The notes: generated from the letters alone by a model not told the origin. 64,000 nucleotides of DNA from Micromonospora sp. FIMYZ51 (GCF_038246755.1 NZ_CP134706.1:5893501-5957500), one strand, 5' to 3'; counted from the first letter of the stretch, positions 26,989-35,052 are shown. Numbers and translations: made by a program.

Positions 26989-29283
26989 ATGGCGACCCTG
27001 CTCTACCGGCTTGGCCGGGGTGCGATGCGCCGACGGCGACTCGTCGCCGCGATCTGGCTCGTCGTACTCGTCGGGCTCGGCCTGGCTGCGGCGACCCTGC
27101 GCGGCCCGACGGCCAGCAACTTCACCATGCCCGGCACCGAGTCCCAGCGCGCGATCGACCTGCTCGCCGAGCAGTTCCCGGCGGCAGCCGGCGCCACCGG
27201 CACGATCGCGGTCAAGGCACCGGACGCCGGCCAGCTCGGCACACCCGAGGGTCAGGCGGTGGTCCAGGGCATCACCCAGGAGGCGACCGCCGTGCCCGGG
27301 GTGATCGGTGCGGTCGACCCCTTCCAGGTCGGTGCCGTCTCGCCAGACGGCCAGTACGCGCTGGTCCAGGTGCAGTTCAACGGCGGCGTGGACACGATGA
27401 CCGACGAACAGCGGGACGCCTACCAGGAGGTGGGTGCCCAGGCCAAGGCCCAGGGCTGGCAGGTCGCCCCCGGCGGTGAGGTGCTCAACGCCGAACCCGA
27501 GGTCGGGTCCACCGAGGCGATCGGTGTGGCGGTGGCACTCGTCGTCCTGATCGTCACCTTCGGCTCGCTGGTCGCGGCGGGCATGACCATGCTCAACGCG
27601 CTGATCGGCGTCGGCGTCGGCATGGCCGGACTGTTCGCGCTCAGCGACGTGATCGAACTGACCAGCACCGCGCCGATCCTGGCGCTGATGCTCGGCCTCG
27701 CCGTCGGCATCGACTACTCGCTCTTCATCACCTCCCGGTACCGGCAGAACCTGCTCGACGGGCTACCGGCCGACGAGGCGGTCGGCCGGGCGGTCGGCAC
27801 CGCCGGCTCGGCGGTGGTCTTCGCCGGCGCCACGGTGGTCATCGCCCTGGCCGGACTCGCCGTGGTGAACATTCCCTTCCTCACCGTGATGGGTCTGGCC
27901 GCGGCCGGCACGGTGACCGTCGCGGTGCTGGTGGCGATCACCCTTCAGCCGGCCCTGCTGGGCTTCGCCGCCGGCCGGGTGCTGCCCCGCCGACTGCGCA
28001 ACTCGGTCCCGGTGACGACCGGAAACAGCGATCGGGCCACCGGGGAGAGCGACCGGACCGCCGGGCACAACGCCCCGGCCGACGGCACCGGCGACACGTC
28101 GACCGACGGCAGCGGCAGTGCGTCGACCGACCACCCGGCGCCGCAGGCCGCCACCATCGCCGGGGAGGACCGTTCGGCGTTCGGATTCCGCTGGGCCGAA
28201 CTGATCACCCGCTTCCGGATCCCGGTGATCCTGGTCGGCGTACTCGGTCTCGGGTTGCTTGCGCTGCCCGCGCCGGACATGCGGCTCGCCCTGCCGGACG
28301 CCGGCACCGCGCCGACCGGCACGGCCGCCCGGGTCTCCAACGATCTGATCACCGAGGGCTTCGGACCCGGCTTCACCGGCCGCCTCGCGGTGGTCGTGGC
28401 CGGCGACGACGCCGCCGCCACCGCGGCGGCGATCCCGCAGGTGACCGGCCTCGTGCAGCGCAACGAGAACGTGCTGGCGGTGGCGCCGCCGCAGCTCAGC
28501 CCGGACGGCCGGACCGCGCTGCTCGGGGTGATCCCGCAGACCGGGCCGACCGACCCGGCCACCGAGACGATGGTGCAGGACATCCGTACGGCCGTCGCCG
28601 ACGTCCCGAACGCGGACGTGCTGCTTACCGGCGTGACCGCGGTCGGCATCGACATCTCGGAGAAGCTCTCCGACGCCCTGCCGGTCTACCTGACGCTTGT
28701 CGTCGGGCTGTCGATCCTGCTGCTCATGCTGGTGTTCCGGTCGCTGCTGGTGCCGGTCAAGGCGGCGCTTGGCTTCCTGCTCACCGTGGCCGCGACGTTC
28801 GGTATCACGGTGGCGGTGTTCCAGCAGGGTCACCTCGCCGACCTGGTCGGCCTGGACACCCCCGGTCCGCTGATCAGCTTCCTGCCGATCCTGCTGATCG
28901 GCATCCTGTTCGGCCTGGCCATGGACTACGAGGTCTTCCTGGTCTCCCGGATGCGGGAGGACTTCGTGCACGGTGACACCGCCCGGCAGGCCACCATCAA
29001 CGGGATGGGCCACGGCGCCCGGGTGGTGACCGCCGCCGCACTGATCATGACGTCGGTCTTCGGTGGCTTCGTCTTCCTCGACGACCCGGTGATCAAGTCG
29101 ATGGGCTTCGCACTCGCCATCGGCGTGGCCATCGACGCCTTCGTGGTCCGGATGACGATCGTCCCGGCGGTGATGTCGCTGCTCGGCAAGGCGGCCTGGT
29201 GGCTACCGCGCTGGCTGGACCGGGCGCTGCCAAACGTCGACATCGAGGGCGAGAAACTCCGCGCCCAACTCGACAAGGTGTAG
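26989..29283 (+). CDS. MMPL-family RND transporter
   Basis: 764 aa, two MMPL halves: TM1 at about 16-36, a small extracytoplasmic loop, TM2-6 (about 175-330), a Thr/Ser/Asp/Gly-rich cytoplasmic linker (about 340-395), TM7, a second loop, TM8-12 (about 565-740). GIDYSLFITSRYR and AMDYEVFLVSRMRE are the paired Asp-Tyr proton-relay motifs. Start ATG 26989 with AAAGGACC upstream. MMPL proteins export lipids or drugs; the TetR pairing favours drug or fatty-acid export. An interspersed repeat begins 11 bp after the stop. Confidence 0.94.
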   Translation: MATLLYRLGRGAMRRRRLVAAIWLVVLVGLGLAAATLRGPTASNFTMPGTESQRAIDLLAEQFPAAAGATGTIAVKAPDAGQLGTPEGQAVVQGITQEATAVPGVIGAVDPFQVGAVSPDGQYALVQVQFNGGVDTMTDEQRDAYQEVGAQAKAQGWQVAPGGEVLNAEPEVGSTEAIGVAVALVVLIVTFGSLVAAGMTMLNALIGVGVGMAGLFALSDVIELTSTAPILALMLGLAVGIDYSLFITSRYRQNLLDGLPADEAVGRAVGTAGSAVVFAGATVVIALAGLAVVNIPFLTVMGLAAAGTVTVAVLVAITLQPALLGFAAGRVLPRRLRNSVPVTTGNSDRATGESDRTAGHNAPADGTGDTSTDGSGSASTDHPAPQAATIAGEDRSAFGFRWAELITRFRIPVILVGVLGLGLLALPAPDMRLALPDAGTAPTGTAARVSNDLITEGFGPGFTGRLAVVVAGDDAAATAAAIPQVTGLVQRNENVLAVAPPQLSPDGRTALLGVIPQTGPTDPATETMVQDIRTAVADVPNADVLLTGVTAVGIDISEKLSDALPVYLTLVVGLSILLLMLVFRSLLVPVKAALGFLLTVAATFGITVAVFQQGHLADLVGLDTPGPLISFLPILLIGILFGLAMDYEVFLVSRMREDFVHGDTARQATINGMGHGARVVTAAALIMTSVFGGFVFLDDPVIKSMGFALAIGVAIDAFVVRMTIVPAVMSLLGKAAWWLPRWLDRALPNVDIEGEKLRAQLDKV

Positions 29284-29293
29284 GCAAGCAAGG

Positions 29294-29351
29294 ATGCAAG
29301 GAGGGGCCCCCTGTTAACGCCTCGTGCATAGCAGGGGGCCCTTATTAACGC
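29294..29351 (+). repeat. Interspersed repeat copy 1, behind the MMPL gene
   Basis: Starts TGCAAGGAGGGGCCCCC, then TTAACGCCT, a spacer with GCATAGC, a second AGGGGGCCCTT arm and ATTAACGC. Two direct half-units, each a GGGGCCCC palindrome followed by TTAACGC, define the family (other copies: 33931, 38931, 45627, 57541). It lies between convergent genes in sense with the MMPL gene. Confidence 0.85.
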
Positions 29352-29398
29352 GCCTCCGCCTTATTAACGCGCCTCCGCCCGATTAACGCGCCTCCGCC
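29342..29398 (+). repeat. Three 19-bp tandem repeats trailing copy 1
   Basis: TTATTAACGCGCCTCCGCC at 29342 and 29361, and a variant starting CGATTAACG at 29380. The first unit uses the terminal TTATTAACGC of the interspersed element, as if its end had been amplified. Confidence 0.9.
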
Positions 29399-29408
29399 CG
29401 CGCGTGAC

Positions 29409-30665
29409 TCAGACGCCGGCCGGGTACGTCTCCATCTCGCCAGGCGTGGAAAGCGCGGGCAACGGATGCAGCGCGGTCGTCTCGTCGCACCAGATGAAGG
29501 CGTCGTACCGCGCCCCCAGCTGGGTGGGCACGTAGTTGCCCCACGACTCGAACGACGGGTCGTACACCACTCCGATCGCCCGGTGGTCGTAGGTGTCGGT
29601 GACCCAACCGGGCTGGTCCGGTCCGCCGAAGATCAGCACCGCGCGTTCCGGCATGAGTTCGTGCAGCCGGTGCTCCACCGAGCCGGGACGGGCCGGCGGC
29701 ACCAGCATCGCCTCGGCCGGTGACCCCCAGCGCGGCGCGGCGATCGCCGTGCCGCGCCAGCTGCCGAAACCGATGAGCACGACGCCGTCGGCACCGTGGC
29801 GTTCCCGGGCCAGCTGGCCGATGTTCACCATCCCGTCGTCAGCCATGTCGGTCGCCCGCGCGTCGCCGACGTGCGTGTTGTGCGCCCAGACCACCCCCCG
29901 GGCGCCCGGCCCGTAGCGGTCCAGCAACCGGTCAAGCGTGTCGGCCATGTGGGTGTCCCGGACGTTCCACGAACCCGGACCACCGGCGACCATCTCCCGG
30001 TAGTAGCGCTCGGCGCCGGCCACCACCTCCGCGTTCTGCCAGGCCGAGAAGGCGCCCGGTCCGTCCACGGCGGCCTGTTCCCGGGTACGCGCCAGCAGCC
30101 GTACCACCTCCGGCTCGCAGCGTGCGGAGACGAACCGGCTGGCGATGCCGTACTCCTCGACCCGCTTGCCGTACGGCTCGAAGCAGCGGTACGCCTCCTG
30201 CGCGGCCTCCAGCGACGCCGGGTCCTCCTCGCCCAGATAGTCGAAGATCGCCTGCATCGACTCCCAGAGGCTGTAGACGTCGAGGCCGTGGAAACCGGCC
30301 CGGGCCGGCTCGGCCCGCTCCATGTTCCACGCCCGCAACCAGCGACAGAAGCGGGCCACCTCGGCGTTCGCCCACATCCACGTCGGCCACCGCTCGAAGC
30401 GCTCAAGCGCGATCTGCGGCTCGACCGCACCGCCCGGCGCGCCGACCACCGAGCGGTGCACCCGGTCGCAGTCGGGCCAGTCACCCTCCACCGCGACGAA
30501 GTTGAAGCCGCACTCGGCGATCAACCGGCGGGTCAACTGCTCCCGGATCCGGTAGTAGTCGTAGCTGCCGTGCGTCGCCTCCCCGATCATCACCACCCGG
30601 GCGTCCCGAACGCGCTCCAGCAACGGGTCGAAGTCGCTCGGCGCGCCGAGCCGCTGTACGAGCAT
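29409..30665 (-). CDS. Erythromycin-esterase family protein
   Basis: 418 aa. The family hydrolyses the macrolide lactone ring (EreA/EreB) or is of unknown substrate. Catalytic positions are conserved: GEATHGSYDYYRIR holds the Glu, His and Arg at EreB-like spacing (His, then Arg nine residues later), and WAHNTHVGDA gives the later HxxH. ATG at 30665 is chosen; sequence upstream in the frame is shadow of the divergent gene. An Erm methyltransferase gene is 0.3 kb away, which supports a role in macrolide resistance, but related esterase-like enzymes act on other compounds. Confidence 0.87.
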   Translation of the reverse strand: MLVQRLGAPSDFDPLLERVRDARVVMIGEATHGSYDYYRIREQLTRRLIAECGFNFVAVEGDWPDCDRVHRSVVGAPGGAVEPQIALERFERWPTWMWANAEVARFCRWLRAWNMERAEPARAGFHGLDVYSLWESMQAIFDYLGEEDPASLEAAQEAYRCFEPYGKRVEEYGIASRFVSARCEPEVVRLLARTREQAAVDGPGAFSAWQNAEVVAGAERYYREMVAGGPGSWNVRDTHMADTLDRLLDRYGPGARGVVWAHNTHVGDARATDMADDGMVNIGQLARERHGADGVVLIGFGSWRGTAIAAPRWGSPAEAMLVPPARPGSVEHRLHELMPERAVLIFGGPDQPGWVTDTYDHRAIGVVYDPSFESWGNYVPTQLGARYDAFIWCDETTALHPLPALSTPGEMETYPAGV

Positions 30666-30750
30666 GACCGCGGCTACCCCGCACCCCGGCGGGCAAACGC
30701 GGGGCGGCGCGGTGGTGTGCCGGGACGGTCGGCGGGGTAGCTCTGACGGC

Positions 30751-30942
30751 ATGACCGACAGCGGTGTCTCCCTGCCGGAGTACCTCGTGGGCCTGGACTA
30801 CCCCGTGTCCCGCGAGGACCTCGTCCGCTGGTGCCAGGAGAACGGCGCGAGCACGGCGGAGTTGCAGACCGTACGGTCGCTGCCGGTGGAGCAGTTCGGT
30901 TCCCCCGACGAGCTGGCCGAGGCGCTGCGCAGCACGCTCTGA
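30751..30942 (+). CDS. DUF2795 small protein
   Basis: 63 aa: LPEYLVGLDYPVSREDLVRW, then a stretch of short helices ending in DELAEALRSTL, fits the DUF2795 fold (small helical, function unknown). ATG at 30751 chosen; an ATG at 30664 would extend over the divergent esterase promoter. It sits between the esterase and erm genes and converges on erm with a 9-bp gap. Confidence 0.8.
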   Translation: MTDSGVSLPEYLVGLDYPVSREDLVRWCQENGASTAELQTVRSLPVEQFGSPDELAEALRSTL

Positions 30943-30951
30943 CCGAGCACC

Positions 30952-31749
30952 TCAGCGGGCGTGCAGCAGGCGGTGCAGGACCAGCCACTGCTCCGGCCAG
31001 ACGTGCCCGACCGGGGCGGCCGGGTCGAGTCGGCTGGCCCGCAGCGCCGCCGCCAGCCGGGCGCGCGGATACCGGCGGCCAAGCGACGCCGCGAGGGAAC
31101 CGCCGACCCCGCCGAAGCCCAGCTCGACCATCGAGCGGTACGCCGGCAGGGCGGACGGTGCCAGCAGCGGCTGGGTCCGCCGCTCGATGCGCAGGATGCC
31201 CGCCTCGACCCGGGGCACCGGACGAAAGGCGGTACGCGGAATCCGCCCGGCGTAGCGCCAGCCGAACTCCGGCCAGGTCAGCACGGTCAACCGGCTCCAC
31301 CGGCCGTAGTCACCGGCACGGCGACGGGCGTACTCCAACTGGGTGAGCAACGTCGCCGTACGCAGCCGGGGCGCGGCCAGGCACCAGCGCACCACGGCCG
31401 CGGTAAGCGACCACGGGATGTTGCCGACCACGGCGAACTCCTCGCGCGGCGGCGACGCGGCGAGGAAATCGGCCTGGCGGTGGGTCACCGTGGGCAGGGC
31501 CGCGCAGACCCGGGCCAGTTCCGCACCGGCGTCGGGATCCACCTCGTAGGCGACCAGCCGGCCGCAGCGCGCGGCCAGTGGCCGGGTCAGTTGGCCACGC
31601 CCGGCGCCCACCTCGATCACCAGACCATCGGGATCCGGGCGGGCGGCCTCGACCATCCGCGCGATCGCGGCCGGGTCGGCGAGGAAGTTCTGGGAGAGTA
31701 CGCGACGGGACCGGTCGCGCTCGGTGGTGCGGGTACGGCGGGGTGCCAT
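30952..31749 (-). CDS. erm: Erm-type 23S rRNA adenine N6-methyltransferase
   Basis: 265 aa. It methylates A2058 of 23S rRNA, giving macrolide-lincosamide-streptogramin B resistance in the family. Motifs: SQNFL in the N-terminus, SAM loop VIEVGAGRGQLTRPLA, and catalytic NIPWSLTAAVV (NIPW in place of the commoner NIPY). RIPRTAFRPVPRVEAGILRI is typical of actinomycete Erm rather than the housekeeping KsgA. ATG 31749 has AGGA about 11 nt upstream; this site lies in the last arm of the attenuator. A leader peptide is encoded 158 bp upstream. Confidence 0.93.
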   Translation of the reverse strand: MAPRRTRTTERDRSRRVLSQNFLADPAAIARMVEAARPDPDGLVIEVGAGRGQLTRPLAARCGRLVAYEVDPDAGAELARVCAALPTVTHRQADFLAASPPREEFAVVGNIPWSLTAAVVRWCLAAPRLRTATLLTQLEYARRRAGDYGRWSRLTVLTWPEFGWRYAGRIPRTAFRPVPRVEAGILRIERRTQPLLAPSALPAYRSMVELGFGGVGGSLAASLGRRYPRARLAAALRASRLDPAAPVGHVWPEQWLVLHRLLHAR

Positions 31750-31760
31750 CTGGCGGTCGT

Positions 31761-31838
31761 CCTGTCTGTCGCCGAAGGGGCGACGGATGCGGACAGGCAG
31801 CCGGAGTCGGGGCCTGTCCGAGGGATCGGGACTCGGAC
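31761..31838 (-). promoter_or_regulatory. Erm attenuator with competing hairpins
   Basis: In mRNA order: segment 1 (31838-31832, GUCCGAG) pairs with 2a (31822-31816, CUCGGAC). Segment 2b (31819-31811, GGACAGGCC) pairs over 8 bp with 3 (31798-31791, GCCUGUCC). Segment 3 can instead pair (CCUGUC) with 4 (31766-31761, GACAGG), whose stem encloses GUCGCC/GGCGAC and includes the erm ribosome site. 1:2 plus 3:4 hides the site and 2:3 frees it, the classical erm logic. The fold is deduced by hand. Confidence 0.65.
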
Positions 31839-31906
31839 GACCCTGGTGAATTGGCGCGAGAGCAGCACCTGCGGGGCAGGCGGTGCCGAAGGCGTACGCG
31901 GAGGCG

Positions 31907-32023
31907 TCAGTCGCGGATCATCGCGCCGGCCAGGGCCGGGCGCCGGACTCGCGGGCGGGCCTGCGACAGCGGCCCGAACGCGGCCGACGCAACGGCCGCG
32001 TTGATCAGAGCGTACGTACCCAT
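31907..32023 (-). CDS. Putative 38-aa Erm leader peptide
   Basis: ATG at 32023, stop TGA at 31907-31909. The peptide starts MGTYALINAAV and has RPRVRR at residues 23-28, holding two +X+ motifs (RPR, RVR) of the kind at which macrolide-bound ribosomes stall. The -10 element TAGGGT ends 7 bp before the ATG, so the message is probably leaderless. A second possible start, GTG at 31868 (MLLSRQFTRVVR), overlaps attenuator segment 1 but has no spaced ribosome site. Known erm leaders are short peptides of this type; this one is not one I recognise. Confidence 0.6.
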   Translation of the reverse strand: MGTYALINAAVASAAFGPLSQARPRVRRPALAGAMIRD

Positions 32024-32030
32024 GGCCGCG

Positions 32031-32068
32031 ACCCTACGACCCGCCGGCCGACCCGGCCACCGCTTTTT
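32031..32068 (-). promoter_or_regulatory. WhiB7-like promoter of the erm leader
   Basis: On the minus strand GAAAAAGCGG (A-run at 32064-32068) lies just upstream of TGGCCG, then 17 nt, then TAGGGT (32031-32036). An A-rich tract abutting the -35 region is the mark of WhiB7-activated promoters of antibiotic-resistance genes. The whiB7 gene is not in this window. Confidence 0.5.
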
Positions 32069-32106
32069 CGGTAGTCGAGGCCGGCCTCGGCGCTGCGCGG
32101 GTCGGC

Positions 32107-33009
32107 TCAGCCGGCCAGGTCGACGGCGGTGGACCGGGTGCGGGCGGCGTCGGCGGCGGCGAGTACGGCCACCACCTCGCGGCCGAAGCGCACGTCGCAG
32201 CGGTGGTCCCGGGTGCCGGCGTCGATCTCCGTAAGCAGTTGGTCGATCGCCGCCCCGAACGCCGTCGCCGAACTTCCGCTCGGGTTGGGGAGGGTCTCGA
32301 CCCCGTTCTCGCCGTAGAAGACGAACTCGCTGGCCACCGCCGTCGGCGGGGCGTCCAGGGTCAGCGACACCGTGCTGACGGCACCGCCGTCGTGAGTGAG
32401 CAGCAGGTGCACCAGGCCGCCCGGACCGTCGACGGCCACCACCCGGGTCACCCGGCCGAGCACCGGCAGCAGGATCGCCAGGGCGTGCGGGCCGATGTCC
32501 CAGAGTGCGCCGTGCTGGCGGCGCCAGGGCGACTGTCCGTACGGGCTGCTGGGCTGGAAGATCGAGGCGAACCGGATCACGTGTGCGGTGTGCCAGCCAC
32601 CGGCGGCTGCGGCGGCGGCCACGAAGCCGGCGACCTCGGGCTGGTAGCGGGCGGTGAAGAAGACCACCGACGCCACGCCGGAGCGGGTCGCCGCGTCGAC
32701 CACCCGGTCGGCGTCGGCGAGGCTGAGCGCGAGTGGCTTGTCCAGCAACAGGTGCCGCTTGGCGTTGGCGGCCCGCACGGCGATCTCCGCCTGGACGTCC
32801 GGCGGCAGCGCGACGGCCACCACGTCACAGGCTTCGATAAGCGCGTCCACGTCGTCGAAGGCCGGTACGCCGTAGCGGGTGGCGAGCGCGGCGGCCCGAT
32901 CCCGGTTGCGACCCCAGACACCCACCAGTTCGGCCCTCGGGTGCGCGTCGAGCGCCGCCCCGTGCGTTTCCGCCGCCCAGTGCCCGGTGCCGAACAACCC
33001 GAACCGCAT
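32107..33009 (-). CDS. Gfo/Idh/MocA-family oxidoreductase
   Basis: 300 aa, NAD(P)-dependent. N-terminal Rossmann motif GLFGTGHWAAETHG, LLLDKPLAL (the EKP-like catalytic lysine motif, here DKP), and the C-terminal alpha/beta domain with GALWDIGPHALAI. Substrate unknown, likely a sugar or inositol derivative. Start ATG 33009 with GGGGAGG 8 nt upstream. It ends about 40 bp before the erm leader promoter. Confidence 0.88.
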   Translation of the reverse strand: MRFGLFGTGHWAAETHGAALDAHPRAELVGVWGRNRDRAAALATRYGVPAFDDVDALIEACDVVAVALPPDVQAEIAVRAANAKRHLLLDKPLALSLADADRVVDAATRSGVASVVFFTARYQPEVAGFVAAAAAAGGWHTAHVIRFASIFQPSSPYGQSPWRRQHGALWDIGPHALAILLPVLGRVTRVVAVDGPGGLVHLLLTHDGGAVSTVSLTLDAPPTAVASEFVFYGENGVETLPNPSGSSATAFGAAIDQLLTEIDAGTRDHRCDVRFGREVVAVLAAADAARTRSTAVDLAG

Positions 33010-33091
33010 CCCGCGAACCTCCCCATCGTCGTCGATGCCGCAGCCGGGCCACGGCACGCCCACGCTATCGGTTGCCGGGCGCGACCGGGCT

Positions 33092-33110
33092 TTACTACGG
33101 GGCTTAGTAG
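33092..33110 (+). promoter_or_regulatory. Short inverted repeat upstream of the membrane gene pair
   Basis: TACTA-CGGGGCT-TAGTA (33093-33109) sits between the divergent oxidoreductase and membrane genes, about 40 bp before the latter. It could be an operator; no dedicated regulator is adjacent. Confidence 0.3.
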
Positions 33111-33148
33111 AGTGATGCGGTGAGCGAATTGAGCGCCGGACGGCGTCG

Positions 33149-33535
33149 GTGAGCGGCACCGGGTCCCCGGTCGACGGCGTGCTGGCCGTCGCCGCCATCG
33201 TGTTGTCGCTGTTGGTCGCCGCCTGGGCACTTGTGGCCACGCTGCGCCACCGGCCACCGGACCGGGTGCAGTTGATCGGCCTGGCCGTAATGGAACTGCT
33301 TCTGCTCGGGCTGGGGGTGTTGGCCGGGGTGGCGCTCGCCGGTGGCGAGCAACCGGGCGAGCCGGGTGCGTTCTTCGGCTACCTGGTCACGCTTGTCTGC
33401 CTGCCGCCGCTGGCGGCGGTGCTGGCCCGGATGGAGCCGACCCGCTGGGGGTCGGCGATCGTCTGCGCGATCTGCCTGGTGACGCCGGTGGTCGTGATCC
33501 GGCTGCAACAGACCTGGGAGTTGATCGGTGGCTGA
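33149..33535 (+). CDS. Four-TM membrane protein of unknown function
   Basis: 128 aa, hydrophobic segments at about 10-30, 42-65, 73-92 and 103-120. GTG start at 33149. Its 3' end overlaps the next gene by 8 bp, so the products probably act together. I recognise no family; the pair resembles actinobacterial conserved membrane proteins without assigned role. Confidence 0.7.
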   Translation: MSGTGSPVDGVLAVAAIVLSLLVAAWALVATLRHRPPDRVQLIGLAVMELLLLGLGVLAGVALAGGEQPGEPGAFFGYLVTLVCLPPLAAVLARMEPTRWGSAIVCAICLVTPVVVIRLQQTWELIGG

Positions 33536-33935
33536 GCTGCGGACCGCGCGGTCGATGCGGACCAACGCCGGCCCGGGCCGGCTGCTGATCGCGGTGTACC
33601 TGATCTTCGCGATCGCGGCCACCAGCCGGGCCGGCCTTCAGATCGTCACGAGGTTCGACGAGGCGCCACTGGCGTACCTGCTCTCCGCGCTCGCCGCGGT
33701 GGTCTACATCGTGGCGGCGGTGGGCCTGGCCCGGGCCGGGCACGCGGGCCGCCGGGTCGCGCTCGCCTGCTGCGCGGTCGAGCTGGTCGGGGTGCTCGGG
33801 GTCGGCGCGTTCAGCCTCGTCCGACCCGACCTCTTTCCGGACGAAACGGTCTGGTCCGGTTTCGGCAGCGGCTACGGCTACATCCCCCTGCTGCTCCCCA
33901 TTCTCGGCCTGGCCTGGCTCGCGAAGACCCGGTAA
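33528..33935 (+). CDS. Four-TM membrane protein, partner of the preceding gene
   Basis: 135 aa, TM segments at about 18-38, 45-68, 76-98 and 112-131. GTG start 33528 overlaps the upstream gene. Its TAA stop lies within the first bases (GGTAAGG) of interspersed repeat copy 2, so the element supplies the stop codon. Confidence 0.72.
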   Translation: MAELRTARSMRTNAGPGRLLIAVYLIFAIAATSRAGLQIVTRFDEAPLAYLLSALAAVVYIVAAVGLARAGHAGRRVALACCAVELVGVLGVGAFSLVRPDLFPDETVWSGFGSGYGYIPLLLPILGLAWLAKTR

Positions 33936-33987
33936 GGAAGGGCCCCTTGTTAACGCCTGGTGTATAGCAAGGGCCCCCTATTAACGC
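33931..33987 (+). repeat. Interspersed repeat copy 2, overlapping a stop codon
   Basis: Starts GGTAAGGAAGGGCCCC, whose TAA is the stop of the preceding gene, then TTAACGCCTGGTGTATAGC, a second GGGCCCC arm and TTAACGC. It lies between convergent genes. Confidence 0.88.
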
Positions 33988-33993
33988 AGCAAT

Positions 33994-34061
33994 CCGCTTA
34001 ACGCACCCAGCCGCCTAGCGCACCCAACCGCTTAGCGCACCCAACCGCTTAACGCACCCAG
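33994..34061 (+). repeat. Four 17-bp tandem repeats trailing copy 2
   Basis: CCGCTTAACGCACCCAG and close variants at 33994, 34011, 34028 and 34045. Each contains TTAACGC or TTAGCGC, echoing the element's terminal sequence as at 29342-29398. Confidence 0.88.
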
Positions 34062-34078
34062 CCACGCGCAGCCGACGA

Positions 34079-34837
34079 TCAGTCCTTCGGACCGCCCGCG
34101 ACGTAGACGACCTGACCGGAGACGAAGGACGCGCCCTCGCTGACCAGGAACGCGATGGTGTGAGCCACGTCCTCGGGCCGCCCCACCCGGCGGACCGGGA
34201 TCTCCGCCTCGGCGTGCTTCTGCAACGCCTCGAAGTCGATTTTCATTCGCGCGGCGGTGGCGGCGGTCATGTCGGTGACGATGAAGCCGGGCGCGACCGC
34301 GTTGACGGTCACCCCGAACGGCCCCAACTCGATGGCGAGGGTCTTGGTGAAGCCCTGCAAACCGGCCTTGGCCGTCGAGTAGTTCGCCTGACCCCGGTTG
34401 CCGAGCGCCGAGGTGCTGGAGAGGTTGACGATCCGGCCCCACTTGGCCTCGACCATGTACTTCTGCGCGGCCTGGCTGAACAGGAACGCGCCGCGCAGGT
34501 GTACGCCCAGGACCGTGTCCCAGTCGACGTCGGTCATCTTGAACAGCAGATTGTCCCGGAGCACACCTGCGTTGTTGACAAGCACGGTCGGCGCGCCCAA
34601 CTCGGCGGCGACCCGCTCGACGGCGGCCTCCACCTGGGCCCGGTCGGCCACGTCCGCGCCGACGCCGAGCGCCCGGCCGCCGGCCGCCGTGATCGCGTCC
34701 ACGGTTTCCCTGGTCGCCGACTCCTCGATGTCGATCACCGCGACGGCGAGCCCGTCGGCGGCCAGCCGCTTGGCGGTGGCCGCCCCGATCCCCCGCGCCG
34801 CCCCGGTCACGATGGCGACCCGCTGCCCCTCCGACAT
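34079..34837 (-). CDS. fabG: 3-oxoacyl-ACP reductase-like SDR
   Basis: 252 aa NADPH-dependent short-chain dehydrogenase. TGAARGIGAAT is the cofactor loop, VLVNNAG the structural motif, and the catalytic Ser-Tyr-Lys set is in NLSSTSALGNRGQANYSTAKAG. PGFIVTDMT is usual for FabG. Start ATG 34837 with GGGAGG 5 nt upstream. It stands alone, so it may be an accessory FabG for fatty-acid, PHA or other ketone reduction. Confidence 0.9.
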   Translation of the reverse strand: MSEGQRVAIVTGAARGIGAATAKRLAADGLAVAVIDIEESATRETVDAITAAGGRALGVGADVADRAQVEAAVERVAAELGAPTVLVNNAGVLRDNLLFKMTDVDWDTVLGVHLRGAFLFSQAAQKYMVEAKWGRIVNLSSTSALGNRGQANYSTAKAGLQGFTKTLAIELGPFGVTVNAVAPGFIVTDMTAATAARMKIDFEALQKHAEAEIPVRRVGRPEDVAHTIAFLVSEGASFVSGQVVYVAGGPKD

Positions 34838-34949
34838 GCCTACCTCCCGGTAACTTGGCTTGACCGCAGGAGCCTAACCCACCCGAAACCCGGCGAGATC
34901 CGGCTAGCACCGAAGCCCGCCGGGTCCCACCGACGCCACCTCGCGTGAC

Positions 34950-35052
34950 CACGCGGAGCCGCGCCGCCACGCTCGGAGCCGCGCCGCCACACGCTCGGGG
35001 CCGCGCCGCCACGCTCGGAGCCGCGCCGCCACGCTCGCTCGGGGCCGCGCCG
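34950..35052. repeat. Five degenerate about 20-bp tandem repeats
   Basis: Units of type CACGCTCGGAGCCGCGCCGC start at about 34950, 34968, 34988, 35010 and 35030, with small insertions (18-23 bp). They fill the gap between the fabG promoter side and the GH13 3' end. Confidence 0.8.

Noticed and set aside
31617..31868. GTG-initiated ORF MLLSRQFTRVVR running into erm
   Set aside because: Most of it is out-of-frame erm sequence. Only its first codons are of interest and are discussed with the attenuator.
33120..33152. Ten-codon GTG reading frame overlapping the membrane gene start
   Set aside because: Could be a leader peptide but has no ribosome site or motif; not supportable.
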